Shown piece by piece: positions 32,978-42,002 of a stretch of 64,000 bases of DNA. How positions within the stretch are numbered: the first letter of the stretch is position 1; each line of letters begins with the position of its first letter. Made by a program: the position numbers and the translations under genes. The DNA comes from Spongisporangium articulatum (GTDB taxonomy: Bacteria > Actinomycetota > Actinomycetes > Actinomycetales > Kineosporiaceae): positions 682,001 to 746,000 of the forward strand of contig NZ_JBITLV010000001.1 of the NCBI RefSeq assembly GCF_044465595.1. Reading direction: 5' to 3'. The notes under the pieces are model-generated. The model was not told where the DNA came from and ran no database searches. It worked only from the letters and a program-made list of their open reading frames with translations.

Positions 32978-34450
32978 ATGAGTCTTCGGCCCGCCGCGCT
33001 GTGTGGCGTCGGGTCGCTGCTGCTGGTCGTCGCGACGGCAGCCGCGGGCGAGTCCGCCGCGGCCCCCGGGCTGGGGCCGCACACGGTCCTGCCGCCCTGG
33101 GACGCCGGTCGCCACCCCGCGTCGGGGGCGGTCACCGTTGCGCTCGTGGCGGCGTACGCGCTCGGGGGACTCGCCGTTCTCCTTGGTCTGCGCGCTGTTT
33201 CACGTGGTGCGCGGCTCCCGGGGCGGGTCATCGGCGTCGGCGGGGCGCTCGCCGTCCTGGCCTGCGTGCTCGTGCCGCCCCTCGGGTCGGCCGACCACCT
33301 CTCCTACGTCGCCTACGGGCGGATCGCCGCGCAGGGCGGTGACCCGTACGCCGTCGCGCCGATCGGCTGGCACGGCGGCACCGACCCGGTGACGTCCGCC
33401 GTCCAACCGCCGTGGCAGGACACACCGAGCGTCTACGGCCCGGTGACCACCGCGCTGCAGGCCGTCGCCGCGGAGGCCGGGAACGGGAACCTCCGCACGA
33501 CGGTCTGGTTCTGGCAGCTGATCGCCGGCGCCGCGTTCCTGCTGACCGCCTACCTGCTCGACCGGATCACCCGGCCCGACCCCGCCGCCCGGACCCGGGC
33601 CGCGCTGCTCTGGACGGTGAACCCGCTGCTGCTGGCCGAGCTGGTCGCGGGCGCCCACGTCGACGTGCTGGCCGTCGCCTTCGCCATGGCCGCGCTGGCC
33701 CTCGCCGCGCGGCAACCGTTCGCCGCCGGGCTGGCCCTGGGCGGCGCGGTCGGCTCCAAGGTGACGTTCGCGCTGTTCGGCCTGGCGATCCTCTGGGCGC
33801 TGGTCACCCGCCTGCCGCGGCGGGACGCGGGGCGGGCGGCCGGGCTCGGCGCGCTCGGCGCGCTGCTCGTGCTGGTGCCGGCCCACCTCTGGTCCGGGTC
33901 GCACACCTACGGGCAGCTGCACCGCGCCACCCGCTCGATCTCGTTCGCCACCCCCTGGCGTCTGGTCGCCGACAACCTCGACGGCGTCCTCGGCGCCGAC
34001 ACCGTGCGCTCGCTGGCCGGCCCGCTGTCGGCCGGGTTCGCCGTCCTGCTGGCCCTCGCCCTCGGCCGCGCGCTGCGCGGCCACCCGACCGGAGTCCCCG
34101 ACGAGGTGACCGGCGCGGCGGCCCGGGCGGGCGTCGTCCTGGCCCTGGCCTGGGTCCTGACCGTGCCCTACGCGTTGCCCTGGTACGACGCGATCGCCTG
34201 GGCGCCGCTCGCCCTGCTCGCCCCGGGAGTGCTGGACGGCGTGCTGCTGGCCCGGCTCACGGTGCTCGCCGTCGCCTACGCGCCGGGTCGGGTGGTGGGG
34301 CTCTCGGACGACGTCGAGCACTGGACGCTCTGGTTCCGCCGGGACGTCGCGCCCTGGCTCACGCTCGCCGTGCTGGCCTGCGTCGTCACCCTTACTGTGC
34401 GGGGCACGCCATTTTTGCGTGCCGACGCGCGCACGATGCGTGAGTTATAA
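32978..34450 (+). CDS. MptB-like polyprenol-phosphomannose-dependent mannosyltransferase (GT-C)
   Basis: A 490-residue membrane glycosyltransferase with about 12 helices. The extracytoplasmic loop has SADHLSYVAYGRIAAQGGDP with paired acidic/His residues and a following SVYGPV motif. Both are typical of actinobacterial alpha-1,6-mannosyltransferases that build the mannan core of lipomannan-type glycolipids from polyprenol-phosphate mannose. A late NxxGxxL/WY region (VPYALPWYDAIAWAP) is conserved in the group. ATG 32978 is close behind the GT2 gene. Confidence 0.8.
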   Translation: MSLRPAALCGVGSLLLVVATAAAGESAAAPGLGPHTVLPPWDAGRHPASGAVTVALVAAYALGGLAVLLGLRAVSRGARLPGRVIGVGGALAVLACVLVPPLGSADHLSYVAYGRIAAQGGDPYAVAPIGWHGGTDPVTSAVQPPWQDTPSVYGPVTTALQAVAAEAGNGNLRTTVWFWQLIAGAAFLLTAYLLDRITRPDPAARTRAALLWTVNPLLLAELVAGAHVDVLAVAFAMAALALAARQPFAAGLALGGAVGSKVTFALFGLAILWALVTRLPRRDAGRAAGLGALGALLVLVPAHLWSGSHTYGQLHRATRSISFATPWRLVADNLDGVLGADTVRSLAGPLSAGFAVLLALALGRALRGHPTGVPDEVTGAAARAGVVLALAWVLTVPYALPWYDAIAWAPLALLAPGVLDGVLLARLTVLAVAYAPGRVVGLSDDVEHWTLWFRRDVAPWLTLAVLACVVTLTVRGTPFLRADARTMREL

Positions 34451-34506
34451 CGGGACTGATCGCTATCTTTTGTGGCGAACCAGGACCAGGCATCAGGAGG
34501 CCGTGA

Positions 34507-36201
34507 ATGACCCAGGGGACGCACACCCCGCCCCCGGCCGACGTGCCCCCCGGCGGCGGTGCCTCCGGGACGGAGGGCGGCACCCCGCCCAGCGGGTCGA
34601 CGCTCCCGGACTTCATGCCGCCGTTCGGCTTCGGCCCGAACGACCCGAACTACTCCGCCGAGGACCTGGTCACCCGCCAGATGTGCGCGGCCGTGCACCT
34701 CGACGGCCCCTTCGCCAACAAGGTCGGCGGCGAGCTGATGGCCGTCCCGCACAAGGCGATCTGGCCGGTGTGGGACGCGGTCGACTACACGGTGCTGGCC
34801 CGGCACGCGAAGTGGAGCCGCGAGCGGCGGCTGGTCCGCGACCTGGCGCTGGCCCTGCTCATGCTCGCGCTCATCGGCTCGTGGGTCGCGATCGGGCTGG
34901 TCGCCTGGCTGAGCGGCGGGCTGCCCTGGGGGCTGACGCTGCTGGCCGTCGCGCTGATCGCGACCTGGGTGTGGGTCGCCGCCCGTCGCATCGTGAAGGC
35001 CTACTTCCTGGAGACCATCGACATCGTCGCGGCCATCCGCGAGAAGCCGGCGGAGGCCAACGAGCGGCTCGGCGCCTGGGACGGCCTGCCGCCACCGGCG
35101 AGCTCGACCGACTTCCTCTCGATCGTCTACCGGGCGATGGCCCGGTTCAACGTGGCCATCGTGAAGGCCCGGTTCTTCCTGATCGACTGGTGGAAGTGGG
35201 TCCGGGGCCGCGGTGCCTTCATCCACGAGGGCGAGAACCCGGTCCTGCCGCCGTTCGACTACCTGGCCTCGATGTACGACGCCAACGTCATCCTGTTCCA
35301 GGGCGACCAGAAGCCGTTCGGCATGGCCGGGGTCACGCTCGACGACTGGAACCTGACCGTCGACGTGAACCGCCAGGTCAACGGCGTCGACCACGCCGCG
35401 ACGCTGTCGGCCCGCGACCTGCACGACAAGCTGGTCGAGGAGGTGCCCGGCGGGCTGCTGCCGCAGTTGCGCAGCCGCAGCGTCGTCGTCGCCAACGGCA
35501 TGCACCCCAAGGAGCTCGGGCTCTTCGCCGAGACCGACGAGGAGTCGAAGCCCGGCCACACGCCCGGCTGGTACACCGACCACCCGCAGAACCGGGTGTC
35601 GCGCCGGACCATCGAGAACTGGCTGCAGCACCCGCCGGAGGGCGCGCGGGTCTACGCGTACTTCCAGAAGTACGCCTGGCGTGGGCATCTCGTGATCGGC
35701 ACCGCGGTCAACGTCTACCGCGGCGGGAACACCCTGAACATCGAGTGCAACACGCACGTGCTGCCGCCGCTGCAGGACGAGTTCAACAACATGTTCGACA
35801 TCCCGGAGAACCCGATCAACCTCCGGAAGGCGATGCGCCGCACGCTGCGGGTGTACACCCCGAAGCTGCTGCTGCAGTCGCTGCGGGCCAACTACAACAA
35901 CTTCTTCACGCCGTCGGGCCGCCAGACGGTGGTCCGGCAGCTGCACAAACAACGCGACGAGGAGAGCCGGATCGACTACGGCTCGCGGATCAACATCCGG
36001 CTCGCCGCGTCGGACGCCTCGAAGATGTGGCGCTACCCCTACGTCGACGATCTCGAGTTCGCCCGGGTGATCCGCGACAAGGTGCTCGAGGTGACGCGGC
36101 GCTACCTGGAGAGCTACGGCGTCCCGCTGGCCCAGTTCGACGAGCAGGTCCGGATCATGCGCGAGCGCAAGATGAAGTACGACTCCGAGGGCGAGAAGTA
36201 G
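34507..36201 (+). CDS. Large membrane-associated protein of unknown function
   Basis: A 564-residue protein I cannot assign. A disordered Pro/Gly-rich N-terminus (~40 residues) is followed by a helix pair near residues 118-165 (LALALLMLALIGSWVAIGLV and a second helix ending WVWVAARR). A long soluble region follows, with FNVAIVKARFFLIDWWKWV, VYRGGNTLNIECNTHVLPP and RINIRLAASD. No catalytic signature is obvious. AGGAGG is 7 nt before ATG 34507. A -10-like TATCTT lies at ~34464. It stands alone between the mannosyltransferase and a convergent membrane-protein gene. Confidence 0.75.
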   Translation: MTQGTHTPPPADVPPGGGASGTEGGTPPSGSTLPDFMPPFGFGPNDPNYSAEDLVTRQMCAAVHLDGPFANKVGGELMAVPHKAIWPVWDAVDYTVLARHAKWSRERRLVRDLALALLMLALIGSWVAIGLVAWLSGGLPWGLTLLAVALIATWVWVAARRIVKAYFLETIDIVAAIREKPAEANERLGAWDGLPPPASSTDFLSIVYRAMARFNVAIVKARFFLIDWWKWVRGRGAFIHEGENPVLPPFDYLASMYDANVILFQGDQKPFGMAGVTLDDWNLTVDVNRQVNGVDHAATLSARDLHDKLVEEVPGGLLPQLRSRSVVVANGMHPKELGLFAETDEESKPGHTPGWYTDHPQNRVSRRTIENWLQHPPEGARVYAYFQKYAWRGHLVIGTAVNVYRGGNTLNIECNTHVLPPLQDEFNNMFDIPENPINLRKAMRRTLRVYTPKLLLQSLRANYNNFFTPSGRQTVVRQLHKQRDEESRIDYGSRINIRLAASDASKMWRYPYVDDLEFARVIRDKVLEVTRRYLESYGVPLAQFDEQVRIMRERKMKYDSEGEK

Positions 36202-36207
36202 CGCCCG

Positions 36208-38463
36208 TCAACGCTTCTTGCGTACGTCCCGGAGGGCGGCGTCGAGCCGTTCCTCGTCGTCCAGCTGGAGCGCCCGCGCGCTGACGGCGATCAGCCCGGG
36301 CAGCGCGACGGTCGCCGAGATGGCCGGGACGACGGTGCCCGAGTCGTTCAACGCGAAGCCGAGGAACACCATCACGCCGAACGCGGCCATGCCGTGCCGC
36401 AGCACGCGCGAGCGGTCGTAGGCCACCTGCAGCGGGCGGGCGCCCCACGAGACGGGCCGGGTCAGCACCAGGACGACGAAGGCCACCGCGAACGGGATCA
36501 GCGCCGACAGCCACGACCCGAACAGGATGCCGATGTTCTGGGAAGCCTTGCGGCTCACCACATCCCACACGCCGCCGTCGATCACGGTCTGCATGAACCG
36601 GCCCAGGTGGGTGCGGTCGGCCGGCGGCCGCAGCCAGTCGGCGAAGCAGATCAGGACCAGGAACGCGACGGTCGCCCCCGCGATCAGCAGGAGCCGCCGC
36701 CAGGTCAGCTTCACCCCGCCGATCAGCAGGCCCAGGACGGCGAAGGCCGGGATCAGCGCGGGCGGGCCGCCGAAGTCGCTGCCCAGACCGGGGGTCGCGT
36801 CGACGATCACGGCGACCAGCCCGATCCCGGCCACCGACAGCACCGCCGCGCGGCGCCGTCCCTGCTCGAGCAGCGGGTCGGCGACGGCCAGCCCCAGAAG
36901 CAGGGCGCCCGTCGCGAACAGCGCGAAGGCCACGTTGCCGAACCCGTAGAACCGGCCCGCGACCACGGGCTGCACGCCCATCAGGCTCGACAGGGCGAGG
37001 TGCGACCCGGTGCAGGCGTCGACGCCGAGGACCAGCGCGGTCGCGCCGCCGACGGCGCCGACCGGGCCGAGCAGGGTGCGCCGCCACGGGCCGAGCAGCG
37101 CGACCAGCGCGATCGGCACGGTGAACAGGACGACGGCGCCGGTCACCGCCCAGCCCGGGTGCGACGACCGCCACCAGGGCACCAGCTGGGCCAGGAACGT
37201 CGCGGCGGGCACGGCCGCGAAGACGACGGCGCCCCGGCGCATCCAGCCCAGCATCCGGCGCCGGGCCGGGCCCGCGGCCGGGTCGTCGGAACCCGCGCGA
37301 CCGCGGCGCCGCAACATCAGGGCGACCGTGCCGTAGAGCAGGATCTGGGCGACCACCAGGCCGTTGAAGAAGATCGGCACGATCGGCGTGACCGCGCGGC
37401 TCGCGGTGTCGAGGTCGGTGAGCGCCTGCAGCCGGTCGCCCGCGTCGCCGCCGCGCTCGACCGGGGTGAGCGGCGACCCGACCGCCGTCAACGGCTCCGG
37501 CACCCCGACCGCGGCCAGCAGCGTGGGCAGCAGATCGGTCTCCTGGACCAGCCCGTCCTGGCGGGTCGACCGGCTGCCGAGCAGGCTGCCGGTGAAGGCG
37601 CCACCGCTGCTCGCCGGGCCCAGCGCGCCGACCAGCTGCAGGCGGCTGCTGTAGCCGGAGTCGGCCAACGACGCGACGACGATCGTGGCGTCCGGTTCGG
37701 CGGCCTGGACCTGGCTGATCACCATGCCGATCCGCGTGTCCACGTCCCGGACCTGGTCGGGCCGGCCGCGGCCGTAGTTGACGCCCGGGGTCGTGCCCGC
37801 GTCGCGGACCACGCCCACGTCGACCGCGAGCACGTCGGGGTCGGTGGCGAGAGCCGCCTGGACGTCGTCCCCCAGCCGGTCCGTGTCGACCACCCCGCCC
37901 GCGCTCGCCCCGCCCGCCCAGGCGTGCGCGACCCTGCCGGCGCTCGTGGCCAGGCCGATCGCGGCGCCCGGGCCCACGGCGGCGGCCGTCCTGCCGCTCT
38001 TCGCGAGCGTGTCGCCGAGCAGGCCGGGTTCGGCGTCGAACGACTCGGTTGCGGCGGCCGCGCGGTAGGTCGACCACTTCGGGACGGCGGTCGCCCCGCC
38101 CGGGTCCGTGACCGTGAGGCTCGGCTCGGAGCACGTGCGGGCCGGCTTCGGCTTGACCTTCGACGAGACCTCGGCGGCCCGGCGTCCGGCCGAGACCGCG
38201 AGCCAGCCGTCGACCGGGCAGGTCCAGGAGCGGACGCTGCGGTCGGCCATCAGCCCGGACGCCCCGTCACGCAGCAGGGCGTACAGGTTGGGGGTGGTGG
38301 TGTTGTCCCCGATGTCGCTCCAGCGCACCCCACCGGTGCCGATCAGCACGACCTCTGCCCCGGTCGCGGCCTCGGTCGCGGCCTGCGCCGGCGGGCTGGC
38401 GAGCACGGGGGTCAGGGCGACGAGCGCAGCGAGCGTCGCGCGCATGATCCGGGCAGCAGGCAC
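36208..38463 (-). CDS. Membrane protein with alkaline-phosphatase-like extracellular domain
   Basis: A 751-residue actinobacterial membrane protein. A signal peptide ends near AQAA. An extracellular domain of ~370 residues begins VVLIGTGGVRWSDIGDNTTTP and includes TTPGVNYGRGRPDQVRDVD and TDLLPTLLAAVGV, reminiscent of alkaline-phosphatase-superfamily folds but without a clear metal-ligand set. About 10-11 membrane helices follow (e.g. LLGPVGAVGGATALVLG; RFYGFGNVAFALFATG), and a basic tail ends RKKR. Function unknown. GTG 38463 has TAGGGT 6 nt upstream; ATG 38445 is an alternative. Confidence 0.75.
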   Translation of the reverse strand: MPAARIMRATLAALVALTPVLASPPAQAATEAATGAEVVLIGTGGVRWSDIGDNTTTPNLYALLRDGASGLMADRSVRSWTCPVDGWLAVSAGRRAAEVSSKVKPKPARTCSEPSLTVTDPGGATAVPKWSTYRAAAATESFDAEPGLLGDTLAKSGRTAAAVGPGAAIGLATSAGRVAHAWAGGASAGGVVDTDRLGDDVQAALATDPDVLAVDVGVVRDAGTTPGVNYGRGRPDQVRDVDTRIGMVISQVQAAEPDATIVVASLADSGYSSRLQLVGALGPASSGGAFTGSLLGSRSTRQDGLVQETDLLPTLLAAVGVPEPLTAVGSPLTPVERGGDAGDRLQALTDLDTASRAVTPIVPIFFNGLVVAQILLYGTVALMLRRRGRAGSDDPAAGPARRRMLGWMRRGAVVFAAVPAATFLAQLVPWWRSSHPGWAVTGAVVLFTVPIALVALLGPWRRTLLGPVGAVGGATALVLGVDACTGSHLALSSLMGVQPVVAGRFYGFGNVAFALFATGALLLGLAVADPLLEQGRRRAAVLSVAGIGLVAVIVDATPGLGSDFGGPPALIPAFAVLGLLIGGVKLTWRRLLLIAGATVAFLVLICFADWLRPPADRTHLGRFMQTVIDGGVWDVVSRKASQNIGILFGSWLSALIPFAVAFVVLVLTRPVSWGARPLQVAYDRSRVLRHGMAAFGVMVFLGFALNDSGTVVPAISATVALPGLIAVSARALQLDDEERLDAALRDVRKKR

Positions 38464-38469
38464 CGGATC

Positions 38470-38475
38470 ACCCTA
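38470..38475 (-). promoter_or_regulatory. Candidate -10 (TAGGGT) for the 751-residue membrane protein
   Basis: TAGGGT ends 6 nt before GTG 38463 on the minus strand. Leaderless pattern. Confidence 0.45.
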
Positions 38476-38487
38476 GGGCTCGCTCCG

Positions 38488-38555
38488 CGAGTGGAACGTT
38501 CTGCACCCGAAGCACGGGCCCGCGGGCCGTTTCAGGGGCCACAACGTTCCACTCG
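38488..38555. repeat. Nested inverted repeat CGAGTGGAACGTT...AACGTTCCACTCG
   Basis: Perfect 13-bp arms enclose a second perfect palindrome, GGCCCGCGGGCC. It sits in the divergent promoter gap between the 751-residue membrane protein and the GT87 gene, so it is not a simple terminator for either. Confidence 0.6.
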
Positions 38556-38581
38556 GTGCCGAGGCTGTCGGAGGCACCCGC

Positions 38582-38587
38582 CACAAT
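38582..38587 (+). promoter_or_regulatory. Candidate -10 (CACAAT) for GT87 gene
   Basis: CACAAT ends 7 nt before GTG 38595, with no Shine-Dalgarno. Leaderless pattern. Confidence 0.4.
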
Positions 38588-38594
38588 TGCGGGC

Positions 38595-39833
38595 GTGACG
38601 GGCGCAGACACCTCTCGGGCGGCGCTGCGCTGGCGGCTGCTCGGCGTCCTCGTGCTCGCGCTGTCGGCCGCGCCGCTGGCCCGGCACTACCTGGTCGAGT
38701 ACCCGCAGGAGATCTGGCAGGTCGACCTGCAGGTGTACCGGGAGGGCGCGAAGGCCCTGGTCACGGGCTTCCCGCTGTACGAGATGCGCACCGACGCCCC
38801 GCAGTTCCTGCCCTTCACGTACCCGCCGTTCGCCGCGCTGACCGCCCTGCCGCTGCTGGTGCTGCCGTTCCACGGCATCGCGTGGGCCTGGACGGTGCTG
38901 CAGTTCGCGTTGCTCTGGTACACGGTCGGCGTCGCGTTCCGGCCGTTCACGCAGCGCTTCGGCGAGCGGGCCGGGCTGGTCCAGGGGATGCTCGCCGCGG
39001 GCGGGGTGTGGCTGCTGCCGGTGGCCGAGGGCATCCGGTACGGGCAGGTCAACTGCGTGATCGTGGCCCTGTGCCTGTGGGACGTGACGCGCCGCGCGAC
39101 CGTCGACCGGGGCGGCAGCGGGGTCGGGGTGGCGCTGGCCGCCGCCGTGAAGCTGACCCCGGGCGTCTTCTGGCTGCACTGGGCGGTGGCCCGCCGCTGG
39201 CGCACGCTGGCCGTCTCGCTGGGCACCGTCGTCGGGGTCACGGCCGGGTCGTTCCTGCTGATGCCCAACGAGTCGATGGTCTACTTCACCGACGCCCTGA
39301 CCGACCCGGGGCGGCTGGGCCCGAACGCCGGGACGTCGAACCAGTCGTTGCGCGGCACCCTGCTGCGGATCGGCCCGGCCGGGCTGGGCGGTTCGCTGCT
39401 GTGGCTGGCCGTCGTGGTCGTCGTCCTGTACTTCGGGTTGCGGCTCAGCCGGCGGCTCGACGCGCTCGGTGAGCCGGTGGCCGTGGTGGCGGCCTGCGGG
39501 ATGCTCGCCTACCTGGTCTCGCCCGTGTCCTGGGTGCACCACATGCACTGGATCGTCGTCGTCCTCGGCGCCCTGCTCGGCGACGGGCGCGACCGGCGGC
39601 GGGTGGTGGCGACCGTCGTCGGGGCGGTGCTGTTCTGGTGCCGGCTGCCGTGGTGGGGCGCCAACCTGCTGGCCGGGAACGCCGTGCCCAACGGGCTGGC
39701 CCGGGTGGTGCAGAGCTCCTACACCGAGCTGGCCGTCGTCGCGCTGCTCGCGTTGTGGCTGCTCATCGCCCGGCCGCGTCGGGCGATAACCGATCGAGAG
39801 CCCGAGGAGCCCCCGGTTACCCTGGGCACATGA
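38595..39833 (+). CDS. GT87-type membrane mannosyltransferase
   Basis: A 412-residue GT-C protein with about ten helices. The first loop reads VDLQVYREGAKALVTGFPLY, with an Asp in the usual catalytic place and the following FTYPPFAAL. IRYGQVNCVIVALCL and AAAVKLTPGVFWLHW are conserved GT87 (PimE/AftC-like) features, and SWVHHMHW is a late conserved motif. It probably adds a pentose or mannose from a polyprenol donor on the outer side of the membrane. The pheA start overlaps its stop (ATGA). Confidence 0.82.
   Translation: MTGADTSRAALRWRLLGVLVLALSAAPLARHYLVEYPQEIWQVDLQVYREGAKALVTGFPLYEMRTDAPQFLPFTYPPFAALTALPLLVLPFHGIAWAWTVLQFALLWYTVGVAFRPFTQRFGERAGLVQGMLAAGGVWLLPVAEGIRYGQVNCVIVALCLWDVTRRATVDRGGSGVGVALAAAVKLTPGVFWLHWAVARRWRTLAVSLGTVVGVTAGSFLLMPNESMVYFTDALTDPGRLGPNAGTSNQSLRGTLLRIGPAGLGGSLLWLAVVVVVLYFGLRLSRRLDALGEPVAVVAACGMLAYLVSPVSWVHHMHWIVVVLGALLGDGRDRRRVVATVVGAVLFWCRLPWWGANLLAGNAVPNGLARVVQSSYTELAVVALLALWLLIARPRRAITDREPEEPPVTLGT
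39818..39823 (+). promoter_or_regulatory. Candidate internal -10 (TACCCT) for pheA
   Basis: TACCCT lies in the last codons of the GT87 gene and ends 6 nt before ATG 39830. It could drive leaderless pheA transcription separate from the GT87 gene. Confidence 0.4.
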
Positions 39834-40753
39834 AGTACGGCTACCTCGGGCCCGAGGGGACCTTCAGCGAGGCGGCGGTCCGGAAGCTGACGGCGGCGCG
39901 GGGCATCGAGGCCGACCTGCTGCCCATGCACAGCGTGCTGCTCGCGCTGGACGCCGTGCGCGCCGGGGAGCTCGAGGCCGCCGTGGTGCCGATCGAGAAC
40001 TCGGTCGAGGGCGGCGTCAGCGCCACGCTCGACGCGCTGACCGCGGGCGAACCGCTGCAGGTGGTCGGCGAGGAGGTCGTCCCGGTCACGTTCGACTTCG
40101 TCGTCCGGCCCGGGCTGGGCCGCGAGGACGTCACCCGCGTCGCCTCGCACCCCCACGGCCTCGCGCAGTGCAGCAACTGGCTGCACGAGCAGTTCCCCAA
40201 GGCCACGCTGATCCCCGCGCTGTCCACGGCGTCCGCCGCCGTGGGCCTGCTCGAGGACGACGCCGCCTACGACGGCGCGCTCTGCTCGCCGCTCGCGGCC
40301 CAGAAGCTGGGTCTGACCCCGATGTACACCGACATCGGCGACAACCCCAACGCCATGACCCGGTTCGTGCTGGTCTCCCGGCCCGGCCGGCTGCCCGCCC
40401 CGACGGGCGCCGACAAGACCACGCTGGTCGTGTTCCTGAAGGACGAGCGGGCGGGCGCCCTGCTGGAGATCCTCGAACAGTTCGCCACCCGCGGGATCAA
40501 CCTCAACCGGCTCGAGTCACGGCCCACCGGCGACGGTCTGGGCCGGTACTGCATGTCGATCGACGCCGAGGGTCACGTCGAGGACGCGCGGTTGTCCGAG
40601 GCGCTGAAGGGCCTGCACCGGGTGTCCGCGCACGTGCGGTTCCTCGGTTCCTACCCCCGCGCCGACGGCGAGCCGCCGCACGTGCGCCCCGAGAACAGCA
40701 ACGCGAGCTTCGCCGAGGCCGACGCCTGGCTGAACTCCATCCTCAGTTCGTGA
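39830..40753 (+). CDS. pheA: Prephenate dehydratase
   Basis: A 307-residue monofunctional enzyme making phenylpyruvate from prephenate in phenylalanine synthesis. The catalytic domain begins YGYLGPEGTFSEAA and has VVPIENSVEGGVSATLD plus a TRF segment (NAMTRFVLVSRPG). A C-terminal ACT domain for Phe feedback carries the ESRP motif (LNRLESRPTGDG). No chorismate mutase is fused. ATG overlaps the GT87 stop. Its own stop TGA is the one inside the stem-loop arm GTTCGTGATCATGG. Confidence 0.95.
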   Translation: MKYGYLGPEGTFSEAAVRKLTAARGIEADLLPMHSVLLALDAVRAGELEAAVVPIENSVEGGVSATLDALTAGEPLQVVGEEVVPVTFDFVVRPGLGREDVTRVASHPHGLAQCSNWLHEQFPKATLIPALSTASAAVGLLEDDAAYDGALCSPLAAQKLGLTPMYTDIGDNPNAMTRFVLVSRPGRLPAPTGADKTTLVVFLKDERAGALLEILEQFATRGINLNRLESRPTGDGLGRYCMSIDAEGHVEDARLSEALKGLHRVSAHVRFLGSYPRADGEPPHVRPENSNASFAEADAWLNSILSS

Positions 40754-40836
40754 TCATGGAAACTTCTAGTCTCACGGGCAGGTGCGGCTTGCAGCCGAGC
40801 CTGCACCAGAGACTAGAAGTTTCCATGATCACGAAC
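40746..40836. terminator. Perfect 28-bp-arm stem-loop between convergent genes, GTGATCAT family
   Basis: Arms 40746-40773 and 40809-40836 are exact complements, starting GTTCGTGATCATGGAAAC. The 35-nt loop folds again (GCAGG/CCTGC; GGCT/AGCC). Stop codons of both pheA (plus) and the diacylglycerol kinase gene (minus) are the TGA of GTTCGTGATCA. Confidence 0.8.
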
Positions 40837-41908
40837 GGGTGGGGACGCGGACGATCAGGGACTTGTGGTCGAGCGTGACGCGCAGGAACTGGGACTCGCC
40901 GTGCGGGTCGCCGTCCAGCTGGGCCAGCATCGGACGCTCGGCCTTCACCTCGATCGTGTGACAGCGCAGGTGCTCGATCGTGCGCCGCCCGCGCCGGGTC
41001 ATCACGCCGCCGACCACGTCGAACCAGCCGAGCACCGAGCGCGGTGACAGCACCACGACGTCCAGCCACCCGTCGTCCGGCGCGGCGTCCGGCATCAACC
41101 GGATGCCCGCCTGCAGCGTCCCGCAGTTGCCGACCACGACGGCCCGGACCCGACGGCGCACGGGCGGTCCGTCGTCCACCGAGATCGAGACCGGCGTGCG
41201 GCGCCCGCGCAGCCGGCGCGCCCCGGCCACCACGTAGGCGCCCCAGCCGAACTTCTCCTTCAACGCGGAGTCGGTGCCGGCCATGATCTCGGCGTCGAAG
41301 CCGAGCCCGGCCATCACCAGGAACGCCTGCCGGTCCGGCGGCGCGGGGACGGGCTCGTCGGGGCCGGGCTCGGGGGCGTCGGGTGCGTACGTAGCCCAGC
41401 ACACGTCGATCGGCCGGTCCCCGCCGGTCAGCGCGATCTGCAGCGCCGAGTCGAGCCGGTTCGGCGGGATGCCGAGGTTGCGGGCCAGCAGGTTGCCCGT
41501 GCCGGCGGGCAGCAGCCCCATCGGCACGCCCGAACCGGACAGCCCGTCGGCCACCATCCGGGCCGTCCCGTCGCCACCGAAGGCCAGGACCGCGGCCGGT
41601 GAGTGGTCCAGCGCCTCGATCGCCTGGGCCCGGCCGGTCTCCTCGGCCGTCGTCTCCAGCCACAGCGGCTCCCGCCACCCGAGCCGCTCCGACAGCGACT
41701 CGATCTGGCGCCGTCGCACGTCGGCCTCCTCCACCTTCACCCCGTGAACGACGACCGCCGCCCGGGGCGCCAGACCGTCGGCTCCGGGGAGGCTCGCCAC
41801 CCACGGAAGGCCGCGCCGGCGGGCGCGCCGCAGGGCCAGGAGCAGGACGATGGCGAGCAGGAGGACGACGACCAGCACCACCGTCGTGACCGTCTCGCCT
41901 GTGCTCAT
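40829..41908 (-). CDS. Diacylglycerol kinase-like lipid kinase
   Basis: A 359-residue DAGK-catalytic-domain protein with one N-terminal membrane helix (VVLVVVLLLAIVLLLALRR). The nucleotide-binding site has FGGDGTARMVADGL and GLLPAGTGNLLARNLG, and later GFDAEIMAG and DDGWLDVVVL. It phosphorylates diacylglycerol or a related lipid. ATG 41908 has TACCGT 8 nt upstream. The C-terminal residues (PTRS) end in the shared stem-loop sequence. Confidence 0.88.
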   Translation of the reverse strand: MSTGETVTTVVLVVVLLLAIVLLLALRRARRRGLPWVASLPGADGLAPRAAVVVHGVKVEEADVRRRQIESLSERLGWREPLWLETTAEETGRAQAIEALDHSPAAVLAFGGDGTARMVADGLSGSGVPMGLLPAGTGNLLARNLGIPPNRLDSALQIALTGGDRPIDVCWATYAPDAPEPGPDEPVPAPPDRQAFLVMAGLGFDAEIMAGTDSALKEKFGWGAYVVAGARRLRGRRTPVSISVDDGPPVRRRVRAVVVGNCGTLQAGIRLMPDAAPDDGWLDVVVLSPRSVLGWFDVVGGVMTRRGRRTIEHLRCHTIEVKAERPMLAQLDGDPHGESQFLRVTLDHKSLIVRVPTRS

Positions 41909-41916
41909 GGCACAGA

Positions 41917-41922
41917 ACGGTA
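41917..41922 (-). promoter_or_regulatory. Candidate -10 (TACCGT) for diacylglycerol kinase gene
   Basis: TACCGT ends 8 nt before ATG 41908 on the minus strand. Leaderless pattern; it shares the divergent gap with the HAD promoter. Confidence 0.4.
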
Positions 41923-41990
41923 ACGCCCGGGGCGTACTCCGTACGTCGGACAGTCACCGTCCGCCTCCGGCCGGGCTGGAGGCACGGCGA

Positions 41991-41996
41991 TAGGCT
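41991..41996 (+). promoter_or_regulatory. Candidate -10 (TAGGCT) for HAD phosphatase gene
   Basis: TAGGCT ends 6 nt before ATG 42003. Leaderless pattern. Confidence 0.45.
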
Positions 41997-42002
41997 CAGG
42001 TG

